Source: Cyclobacterium xiamenense (GTDB lineage Bacteria > Bacteroidota > Bacteroidia > Cytophagales > Cyclobacteriaceae). From it: a DNA stretch of 64,000 nucleotides. The translations under genes and the position numbers were made by a program. Positions 1 through 6,451 of the stretch are shown piece by piece (within the stretch, counting starts at the first letter, position 1; each line of letters opens with the position of its first letter). The notes below the pieces were generated by a model that worked only from the letters and a program-made list of their open reading frames with translations, was not told the origin of the DNA and ran no database searches. The stretch is from positions 124,001-188,000 of the forward strand of contig NZ_WIOK01000008.1 of the NCBI RefSeq assembly GCF_009467825.1. Reading direction: 5' to 3'.

Positions 1-1
1 T

Positions 2-1441
2 TTAACCAATCAGATCGCAAGCAAAAAAGAACTGGATCGCATTGACGAGTCAGCCAAACAGTTGGTTAAAGAAAACAAGGACAAGGCCTGGAAGGCGTTT
101 ACCAGTACCATAAAAAAGGAATTGGACGAGGCGGTTGCGCTCATACGTGAGCTGGCCACGCATTGTGCTTGCTCCGAGGAATTGAATCAGTTGGCGCAGG
201 ACCTGGTACAAACGCTAAACCCCATCCGCATGGATGTGATCGGGACCGTTCGAAAAGCCTTGCTTTTGGTTCGGAATGAGCCGCAGGAGATCAAAGCCAG
301 CCTTCAGGATTGGTACAAATTACAACAACGGTTAAATAACGAAAGATACTCAAGTCACCAATACAGTGAATCTGCAGAAAATGCCAGGGCGATTGCTCCC
401 CAGCCGGCCGTATATGATCCCGATGCTGCCATGGTGGATGGAAGGGAGATTTTAAAGGCCTGTTTTGACGCCATGCTTAGCCGGGATCCCCGGGTATTTG
501 CCATCGGTGAGGACGTTGGGTTGATCGGAGACGTGAATCAGGCGTTTGCCGGGCTTCAGGCAAAACACGGGGAATTGCGGGTAACAGATACCGGCATCCG
601 GGAAGTAAGCATCATCGGTCAGGGAATAGGTACTGCACTGAGAGGCTTGCGTCCCATTACCGAAATTCAGTATCTCGACTACCTGATTTATGCCTTGATG
701 ACCTTGTCGGATGACCTGGCCTGTTTGCATTACCGGACAAAAGGAGGGCAAAAAGCACCCCTCATCATTCGTACCCGTGGCCATAGGCTGGAAGGTGTAT
801 GGCATTCCGGTTCGCCCATAGGAATGATAGTGAATAGTCTGCGGGGCATTCTGGTCTGTGTTCCACGCAACATGACCCAGGCTGCAGGAATGTATAATAC
901 ACTTTTGGAAGCGGATGAGCCCGCCTTGCTGATTGAGGTGTTGAATGGGTACCGTCTGAAAGAAAAAATGCCGGCAAATATCGGGGAATTTAAAGTGGCG
1001 TTGGGCGTACCCGAAATTTTGCGGGAGGGAGAGGACGTGACCATCGTTACCTATGGCGCCATGTGCCGGATTGTGATGAGCGCCGCCCAGCAGTTGGAAG
1101 AAATTGGCATTTCCGTGGAAGTTATTGACGTACAAACCCTCGTTCCCTTCGATTTGCAGGGGGTCATTTCCCGATCCATTCAAAAAACCAACCGGGTAAT
1201 CTTTGCTGATGAAGACGTACCGGGTGGGGCTTCGGCTTTCATGATGCAGCAGGTCATCGAAGAACAGAACGCGTATTTTTACCTGGACTCCAAACCCATC
1301 ACCCTATCGGCCAGGGAACACCGCCCGGCCTATTCTTCCGACGGCGATTATTTTTCCAAACCGAGTGTAGACGATGTGGTGGATAACGTATACCAACTCA
1401 TGCACGAAGCGAACCCCAACCGATTTCCTCCCATTTACTAG
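2..1441 (+). CDS. Fused E1 alpha/beta 2-oxoacid dehydrogenase, C-terminal part (5' end outside window)
   Basis: The reading frame is open to the left edge, so this is the 3' part of a longer gene; the TTG at 62 is internal and not the start. The first 110 or so residues look like the end of an E1-alpha region and a linker. From about residue 140 the protein is a full E1-beta (transketolase pyrimidine-binding) domain, with the GEDVG motif, a histidine-containing GVWHSGSP segment, and a C-terminal transketolase domain with the ILREGEDVTIVTYG and DEDVPGGA stretches. Known relatives are the E1 (thiamine diphosphate) component of branched-chain 2-oxoacid or pyruvate dehydrogenase complexes, in which Bacteroidota often fuse alpha and beta. 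Which substrate is used cannot be read from this part. The gene stands alone in the visible context and faces a convergent lipoprotein gene 33 bases downstream. Confidence 0.9.
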   Translation, partial: LTNQIASKKELDRIDESAKQLVKENKDKAWKAFTSTIKKELDEAVALIRELATHCACSEELNQLAQDLVQTLNPIRMDVIGTVRKALLLVRNEPQEIKASLQDWYKLQQRLNNERYSSHQYSESAENARAIAPQPAVYDPDAAMVDGREILKACFDAMLSRDPRVFAIGEDVGLIGDVNQAFAGLQAKHGELRVTDTGIREVSIIGQGIGTALRGLRPITEIQYLDYLIYALMTLSDDLACLHYRTKGGQKAPLIIRTRGHRLEGVWHSGSPIGMIVNSLRGILVCVPRNMTQAAGMYNTLLEADEPALLIEVLNGYRLKEKMPANIGEFKVALGVPEILREGEDVTIVTYGAMCRIVMSAAQQLEEIGISVEVIDVQTLVPFDLQGVISRSIQKTNRVIFADEDVPGGASAFMMQQVIEEQNAYFYLDSKPITLSAREHRPAYSSDGDYFSKPSVDDVVDNVYQLMHEANPNRFPPIY

Positions 1442-1474
1442 GGAAAAAGCCGGCAATTGACGAGCGATTTCCGA

Positions 1475-2146
1475 CTACCTTTCAATCTGAGAAAGCGTAA
1501 AATCCGGGCTACTCACTACGTTACTTCTGTTCAGTGCGCGGTCTTGAATTTGAATCTCTAAACGGATGGTATCTGTCCGAAAGATACTGTTCCATCCAAG
1601 GGAAAGCATGGAATACCGTATTTGACCCTCTATGGAGCGGGGACGCTCTTCTTCAAGCATCCGCGGAAACCGTCCGTCAAAAGTGGTGAAGTAGGGGGGG
1701 GCGGACCAGTCAAACTCGGTGTAATTTCCCCCGCGTTTGATGAAAAAATCCACAAAAATATTGTAATGATCCGGGTTTTCGGATACCCACAAGGTATCTG
1801 GAATTTCTACGTTATTAATCAAAGGGAAAATCACCCAATCCCGGTTGTTAAAATCCGGGGCATCTTCCGGGCGGTTGCTGTAGGTGATGAAATTTCCACT
1901 GGCATCGGTGATGTAGTTTAATTCGTTGAAAGGGGGAAAGATATCCCGCGCATTCAATCCCAAATCACCCTCTGCATCTCGAAATTGAATCGAAAGAATC
2001 AGGGAATCCGCTCCAGGCGTCTGCACAAATTCCATAGTATTGAATTCAATCTGAGGGACAGTCGGGAAATCTTCCGGAGGAGAAATGCAGCCCATTCCGG
2101 CAGCGAGGATTAAAAGAAGGTAGTAAATGTTATTTTTTAACTTCAT
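1475..2146 (-). CDS. Hypothetical lipoprotein
   Basis: The 223-residue product starts with a short basic N-terminus and a hydrophobic segment that ends in AAGMGC, so Cys20 is the probable lipidation site; the mature protein is likely anchored to the outer membrane or periplasmic face. The rest is rich in Asp, Asn, Pro and aromatic residues and looks all-beta; no catalytic motif is visible and I do not recognise the family. It is divergent from the LuxE-like gene, with 76 bases between the two starts, and convergent with the E1 gene. No function is assigned. Confidence 0.75.
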   Translation of the reverse strand: MKLKNNIYYLLLILAAGMGCISPPEDFPTVPQIEFNTMEFVQTPGADSLILSIQFRDAEGDLGLNARDIFPPFNELNYITDASGNFITYSNRPEDAPDFNNRDWVIFPLINNVEIPDTLWVSENPDHYNIFVDFFIKRGGNYTEFDWSAPPYFTTFDGRFPRMLEEERPRSIEGQIRYSMLSLGWNSIFRTDTIRLEIQIQDRALNRSNVVSSPDFTLSQIER

Positions 2147-2222
2147 GGGTAATCCGTAAGTTTACATGTCCGGCAGCACGATGTAAAAATGATCAAATTT
2201 TGGGTTTTACCATAAAATAACG

Positions 2223-3215
2223 ATGAATTATTTTAAAAGTTTTAGCGAAAAAATATTTTCCGGTAAAATTCGGGATTTTGATGCACTGGCGCTAGACCTG
2301 TTTCATTTTCAGTCCCGTAACAACCCGGTGTACCGTCGCTACCTTGAAGCCAGAAACCTACACAGCGAGGCCATAACCCGGTTGGAAGACATTCCTTTTT
2401 TACCCATTTCATTTTTTAAAACAGAAAAAATTATTTCCGGACCCGAAGAGGCCTTCGCCTACAGCTACAGCAGTAGCGGCACAACGGGCATGCAGACCAG
2501 CCGGCACTACATCTGGTCAAAAGAGTTTTACTTGCGGCACAGCCGTCTCTTATTTGAGTCCGTTTACGGTTCGCTGCGGGATTTCCATGTGCTGGCGCTG
2601 TTACCCTCCTATCTGGAGCGGGAGGGGAGTTCCCTGGTCGCTATGGCAGCCCATTTTATTCAGGAAAGCGGGTCGCCTCATTCCGGGTTTTACTTGAATG
2701 AATACGATTTATTGTACAAGAAACTACTGGCCCTGAAAGAAAGTCCAAAAAAGATCCTTTTGTTGGGCGTGACATTTGCCTTACTAGACCTTGCAGAGCA
2801 GTTCACATGTAGCGGATTTGAGCGGCTGCTTGTGATGGAAACCGGTGGCATGAAGGGTAGGAGAAAGGAAATGATTCGGGAAGAGGTACACGATGTGCTG
2901 ACCCGGGCTTTTGGTGTTGACCGGATACATTCGGAGTATGGAATGACCGAATTACTCTCGCAGGCCTATTCTACCGGAGAGGGTACGTTTAGGGAGCCCT
3001 GGACCATGCGGATTGTTATTCGGGATACCTACGATCCCTTTGCCTGTGTTGTGGGAAAGTCCGGGGCGATTAATATCATTGACCTGGCAAATTTTCATTC
3101 CTGCGCATTCCTGGAAACAGAGGATTTGGGAAAAAAAAACGCAGACGGGAGCTTCACGGTGTTGGGACGAATGGATAACAGCGAGGTGCGGGGCTGTAAT
3201 TTATTGATCAATTAA
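2223..3215 (+). CDS. LuxE-like acyl-protein synthetase / acyl-activating protein
   Basis: The 330-residue protein resembles LuxE-type acyl-protein synthetases, the adenylate-forming branch that activates fatty acids and passes them on to a carrier or reductase. The clearest mark is a phosphate-binding loop SSSGTTG at residues 83-89, preceded by a conserved FKTEK element near residue 65. A segment MEGGMKG-like (METGGMKGRRKEM) and an EYGMTEL motif follow in the C-terminal half, as in other adenylating enzymes. No luxC or luxD homologue is next to it, so bioluminescence is not implied. In Bacteroidota such orphan LuxE-like genes are common and their acceptor is unknown. A 38-residue lipoprotein gene follows 50 bases downstream on the same strand. 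Confidence 0.8.
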   Translation: MNYFKSFSEKIFSGKIRDFDALALDLFHFQSRNNPVYRRYLEARNLHSEAITRLEDIPFLPISFFKTEKIISGPEEAFAYSYSSSGTTGMQTSRHYIWSKEFYLRHSRLLFESVYGSLRDFHVLALLPSYLEREGSSLVAMAAHFIQESGSPHSGFYLNEYDLLYKKLLALKESPKKILLLGVTFALLDLAEQFTCSGFERLLVMETGGMKGRRKEMIREEVHDVLTRAFGVDRIHSEYGMTELLSQAYSTGEGTFREPWTMRIVIRDTYDPFACVVGKSGAINIIDLANFHSCAFLETEDLGKKNADGSFTVLGRMDNSEVRGCNLLIN

Positions 3216-3265
3216 TTTTGTATTTCAGGACTTATTACACATATTTGGCCATAAATTGGTTGAAG

Positions 3266-3382
3266 ATGAAAACAGCGTTGATTATTTTATTAGCAGGAGT
3301 GGTTTTGGTGATGTCTTCCTGCGCTTCCAGCAAGCCTTGTCCAGCCTATGCTTGGACATCCGATGTGGAAGTAAACGGCTGA
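3266..3382 (+). CDS. Very small lipoprotein (38 aa)
   Basis: A complete small reading frame from ATG at 3266 to TGA at 3380-3382. The N-terminus MKTALIILLAGVVLVMSSC is a textbook lipoprotein signal with lipobox MSSC (Cys19). The mature part is only 20 residues and contains a CPAY motif (Cys24) followed by an acidic tail. Short lipoproteins with a Cys-Pro-Ala-Tyr motif recur in Bacteroidota in my recollection, without an assigned role; I cannot verify that here. It ends 9 bases from the convergent response regulator gene and may be co-transcribed with the LuxE-like gene 50 bases upstream. Support is the strong signal sequence; no homology search was possible. Confidence 0.6.
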   Translation: MKTALIILLAGVVLVMSSCASSKPCPAYAWTSDVEVNG

Positions 3383-3391
3383 TTAGACGGC

Positions 3392-4549
3392 TTAGTAGTT
3401 CGCATACTTTTTTATGTCTTCGGCGGATATGTTTTTTCCGCCCAGAATTACCAGCCTTTCAATCACGTTTCGCAGCTCACGGATGTTCCCCGTCCAGGGA
3501 AATTCCTGTAGTTTATTCAGTGCAGCGGTATCAATCACCTTTTTGCTGGTGCCGTATTCTCCTGCAATCTCTGTCAAAAACTTGTCTACCAAAAGGGGGA
3601 TGTCTTCGGCCCGCTCTTTAAGGGGAGGTACTTGTATGAGGATGACACTTATCCGGTGATACAGGTCCTCTCTGAATTTATTTTCAGCAATTTCTTTCTT
3701 TAGGTCCTTGTTGGTGGCTGCCAACACCCGTACGTCTACCTTTATTTCCTTATCGCCGCCTACCCGGCTGACTTTGTGTTCCTGCAAGGCGCGCAAGACC
3801 TTTGCCTGGGCGGAAAGGCTCATGTCTCCGATTTCGTCCAAAAACAAGGTGCCTCCGTGTGCCTGTTCAAACTTCCCCTGCCGTTGTTTCATCGCGGAAG
3901 TGAAGGCTCCTTTTTCGTGGCCAAAAAGCTCACTTTCGATGAGTTCTGAGGGTATTGCCGCACAGTTGACCGCAATGAAGGGAGCGGACGAGCGGTTGCT
4001 TTTTTGGTGAATCCAGTGAGCTACCAGTTCTTTTCCGGTACCGTTTGGCCCGGTGATTAATACCCGGGCATCCGTAGGGGCGACCTTTTCGATGGTTTCT
4101 TTTACGATAGTGATCGCCTGCGATTCTCCTACCATATCCAGTTTTTTCGAAAGCTTTTTCTTCAGGACCGTCGTTTCCTGAACCAGGTGCTTTTTATCCA
4201 GCGCATTCCTGACCGTAAGTAATAGTCGGTTAAGGTCCGGTGGTTTTGGGATGAAGTCAAATGCCCCTTTTTTGGTGGCCTCCACTGCCGTCTCGATGGT
4301 GCCATGGGCAGATATCATGATGAACTGGGGCTGTTTTTGCATCTCGGCTGCCTTCGTCAACACCTCGATTCCATCCATTTTCGGCATTTTGATATCGCAC
4401 AGAACCAGGTCAAACTCCTCGTTTTGGATCATTTCCAGCCCTTTTGCCCCATCCTGGGCTTCAAAGATCTCGTATTTTTCGTATTCCAGAATTTCTTTTA
4501 GCGTGGACCGGATAACTTTTTCGTCATCAATAATCAAAATCTTGGGCAT
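3392..4549 (-). CDS. NtrC-family response regulator lacking the DNA-binding domain
   Basis: The 385 residues comprise a receiver domain (acidic pair Asp8/Asp9, phospho-acceptor Asp52 in LCDIKMPKMDG, Lys102) and a sigma-54 interaction AAA+ domain: Walker A GPNGTGKE at 167-174, L1 loop GAFTSA at 214-219, Walker B GGTLFLDE at 232-239, and arginine-finger region FREDLYHR near 292-299. It stops at the end of the AAA+ lid (NIRELRNVIERL, then about 20 residues), so the usual Fis-type helix-turn-helix is absent; normal family length is 440-480. The L1 loop reads GAFTSA, not the canonical GAFTGA. Known HTH-less members such as FlgR activate sigma-54 polymerase from solution; a similar mode is inferred here. 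No histidine kinase gene is adjacent. Downstream on the same strand nothing follows before the convergent small lipoprotein; rnpB lies upstream. Confidence 0.93.
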   Translation of the reverse strand: MPKILIIDDEKVIRSTLKEILEYEKYEIFEAQDGAKGLEMIQNEEFDLVLCDIKMPKMDGIEVLTKAAEMQKQPQFIMISAHGTIETAVEATKKGAFDFIPKPPDLNRLLLTVRNALDKKHLVQETTVLKKKLSKKLDMVGESQAITIVKETIEKVAPTDARVLITGPNGTGKELVAHWIHQKSNRSSAPFIAVNCAAIPSELIESELFGHEKGAFTSAMKQRQGKFEQAHGGTLFLDEIGDMSLSAQAKVLRALQEHKVSRVGGDKEIKVDVRVLAATNKDLKKEIAENKFREDLYHRISVILIQVPPLKERAEDIPLLVDKFLTEIAGEYGTSKKVIDTAALNKLQEFPWTGNIRELRNVIERLVILGGKNISAEDIKKYANY

Positions 4550-4577
4550 ATACCGTTGTTTTTTTTATCCGTAAAAA

Positions 4578-4977
4578 TGTGCAGGCCTGTAAGCCGGGTT
4601 CTGTACTTTTTTCAAAGTGTTTGTCATTTATCTAGCCTTTTCTTCACAGAAAAGATCAAACGACCTACCCACTCCGGTTTCCCGTTGACCGGGATTGGAC
4701 GAGCAGCCCTTGGACCGGAGCCTATTTGGTCTTTCAACCCATAAGGTTTGCCATGCGGTGACGGTCACCCCTCACCCGGTGGGCTCTTACTCCACCATTT
4801 CACCCTTATCCAAGTACCGATTTCCGGCTCGAGGACGGTATATTTTCTGTGGCACTGTCTGTTGCCTGCCTATTCCTAAGCAGGCACCTTCCCGTTAGGA
4901 AGTATGGCGCTCTGCGTTGCCCGGACTTTCCTCTTCTCCCCGACAAAGCAGGGAGCAGCGACAAACCGGCCTGCACC
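4578..4977 (-). ncRNA. rnpB: RNase P RNA (catalytic subunit), bacterial type A
   Basis: Read on the minus strand, the element opens with a GC-rich P1 strand (complement of 4968-4975) that pairs with 4580-4587 at the other end. Just inside comes the conserved GAGGAAAGTCCGGGC block (CR-I), then a P3/P4 region, the AGGGTGAAATGGTGGAGTAA core in the middle, and the terminal CR-V block ACAGAACCCGGCTTA. Total length is about 400 nt, normal for type A. The RNA cleaves 5' leaders from tRNA precursors together with RnpA, which is not in the window. The ends are placed from the P1 helix and could be off by several bases. Confidence 0.93.
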
Positions 4978-4980
4978 CTG

Positions 4981-5013
4981 CAAAAATAAACGAAATAAAG
5001 ACATTTATCCCAA
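4981..5013 (-). promoter_or_regulatory. Promoter of rnpB
   Basis: On the minus strand a TATTTTTG element (4988-4981) fits the Bacteroidota -7 consensus TAnnTTTG and lies about 5 bases before the rnpB 5' end. A TTG triplet at 5013-5011 could serve as -33, with a 22-base spacer, a little longer than the ideal 19-21. Confidence 0.55.
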
Positions 5014-5365
5014 CAGACGCTTCTTTTCTTGACAGTGGCGAGCCTTGGGTCGCCCATACCTACACAAGCCACCGATTACCCACAGTACTCCCAAGCCGGC
5101 AAGAAAGTGGGGTAGACTTGCCCCTAACCGAGCAAATTTGGGGCACTTGAGATGCAGTGCCGGCACCATCCTGGTACCAATACCGAGCCTGGGAGTGCTT
5201 ACCCCACCAAAAAAACGATAGCAGTAAAGGGCACCGGGGTGCCGGGTATAGGTGGCTGCAAGCGAATCTTTTTCGGGTTGATAAAAAAATCTTCAAACAT
5301 TTTACGCTGCTTGCTGTTTATCTTTTTGTAAGGCTTTTACGAGCTTTTCTTCATAGTGCTGGGTT
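4990..5365. other. Unassigned intergenic stretch with crossing inverted repeats
   Basis: No credible gene is found between rnpB and the DUF3109 gene. The stretch is GC-richer than the flanking spacers and full of paired segments: arm a at 5084-5099 pairs (one or two mismatches) with 5183-5199, and arm b GTGGGGTA at 5107-5114 pairs perfectly with TACCCCAC at 5200-5207. The two helices cross, which is the layout of an H-type pseudoknot. Smaller hairpins are visible at 5037-5054 and near 5231-5246 (GGCACcggGGTGCC). Together with the terminator at 5366-5395 this could be a structured plus-strand RNA, but it does not match tmRNA, SRP RNA or any family I recognise. Confidence 0.35.
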
Positions 5366-5395
5366 ATGCCGCCTCCATTGGGGGCGGCATTTTTG
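5366..5395 (+). terminator. Intrinsic terminator (orphan)
   Basis: ATGCCGCC (5366-5373) pairs with GGCGGCAT (5383-5390), followed by TTTTTG. It is a good plus-strand terminator but no annotated plus-strand gene lies upstream within the intergenic region, which hints at an RNA transcribed from the stretch before it. Confidence 0.6.
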
Positions 5396-5456
5396 TTCAA
5401 TTCCGGCTTGATGCTTCGGTATGCTGCGTTTCGTTTTTTTCCCTTCCCGAAATCGG

Positions 5457-5464
5457 TATCTTTG
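5457..5464 (+). promoter_or_regulatory. -7 promoter element of DUF3109 gene
   Basis: TATCTTTG matches the Bacteroidota -7 consensus TAnnTTTG, 16 bases upstream of the ATG at 5481. The expected -33 position holds only a T-rich run, so the upstream element is weak. Because the element would lie inside a longer reading frame starting at 5421, it also supports the start at 5481. Confidence 0.5.
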
Positions 5465-5480
5465 TAAAAAAAATCTAGCC

Positions 5481-6053
5481 ATGATCATAGTTGGAAACGC
5501 CGTCATCAGTGACGATATCAAAGATCATCTCTTTGTGTGTGACCTGGAGGCATGCAAAGGTGCCTGTTGTGTGGAAGGCGATGCCGGAGCTCCGCTAACG
5601 GACGAAGAGACGGAGACTTTGGAAAGAGAAATGCCAGCCATAGCTCCTTTTCTGACCGAGGAAGGAAGGAAAGCGATTGAAGAAAAGGGTACCTGGGTAA
5701 TTGATCAGGAAAACGAAAAAGGGACCACCACCGTGGGAAAGAACGGTGCTTGTGCCTTTGCCATTCGCGATAAAAAGGGCGTATTGAAGTGCGGGATTGA
5801 GCAGGCATGGAGCGAGGGTAAGTCCAATTTCAGAAAGCCAATTAGTTGCCACCTGTATCCCATTCGAATCACCAAATACGATGCCTACGATGCCCTGAAC
5901 TACGACCGATGGCATATTTGCGATCCGGCATGTAGCCTGGGAAAATCCCTGGGTGTTCCTCTGTACCAGTTTTTGAAAGATGCGCTGCTGCGTAAATACG
6001 GAGAAGCCTGGTATGCAGAACTTCTGGAAAAAATAGCTGCCACTGAAAAATAA
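5481..6053 (+). CDS. DUF3109 family cysteine-rich protein
   Basis: The 190-residue product starts [13 protein letters not shown], the conserved beginning of DUF3109 proteins, and carries Cys-rich motifs typical of the family: [11 protein letters not shown] near residues 20-30, further cysteines at GACAF, KCGIEQA, SCHLYPI and ICDPACSLG. These resemble the YkgJ type of metal or Fe-S binding cytoplasmic proteins. The biochemical role of the family is not established. An in-frame ATG 60 bases upstream is not preferred because a -7 promoter element lies between the two and conservation begins at the later Met. The gene looks monocistronic. Confidence 0.85.
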   Translation: MIIVGNAVISDDIKDHLFVCDLEACKGACCVEGDAGAPLTDEETETLEREMPAIAPFLTEEGRKAIEEKGTWVIDQENEKGTTTVGKNGACAFAIRDKKGVLKCGIEQAWSEGKSNFRKPISCHLYPIRITKYDAYDALNYDRWHICDPACSLGKSLGVPLYQFLKDALLRKYGEAWYAELLEKIAATEK

Positions 6054-6451
6054 TTTCGTTAGGGATTCTTCTCCATAAGACGTTGCCTGCTGCCGTTTTC
6101 ATTGACTTTTTTGCAGTTGCTCGCACCATAAAAGCGACTGTTGATTTTTTGTCGAAAATCCCGCTTATCCTGCTGACTATCAGCTTTTACATTTTTTTCA
6201 CAACTCCTTTGTTGCTATCAAATTATTCTATTTATTACTTAAAGTAATTATATTTTACAATATATGTTTTAGTATATGTAAAACGAATATTACTTATTAT
6301 CAAAAAATAAAATACTTTTTAGATAAAGTAAACGACAAATTACACGGAGTAAAAGTGATGCGGGATGGTTACAGGTACCGATACGGGTTTGCTGCTCAAA
6401 AAAGGCTTGCGATTGGACTGCGGACGCCTGCCAAATGCGAGGTATTTTAAT
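6054..6451. promoter_or_regulatory. AT-rich leader of the giant adhesin gene, with palindromes
   Basis: The spacer holds no gene. From about 6180 to 6340 it is extremely AT-rich and contains a palindrome ATTACTT-A-AAGTAAT at 6234-6248 and a larger inverted repeat TTTTAC...GTAAAA at 6253-6283 with one bulge; the octamer TATTACTT occurs again near 6288. No TAnnTTTG element with good spacing is visible. These features would suit an operator or a curved upstream promoter region; this is inference from composition only. Confidence 0.35.

Noticed and set aside
2223-3215. Bioluminescence operon
   Set aside because: Only the LuxE-like fold is present; no luciferase, luxC or luxD gene is nearby.
4990-5365. 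tmRNA (ssrA) or SRP RNA as the identity of the structured stretch after rnpB
   Set aside because: There is no tRNA-like end with a TTCGA T arm, no tag-peptide frame ending in Ala-Ala, and no SRP tetraloop motif.
6365-6451. Upstream in-frame ATG for the giant adhesin
   Set aside because: Starting at 6365 would bury the signal peptide 29 residues inside; the ATG at 6452 puts it at the N-terminus.
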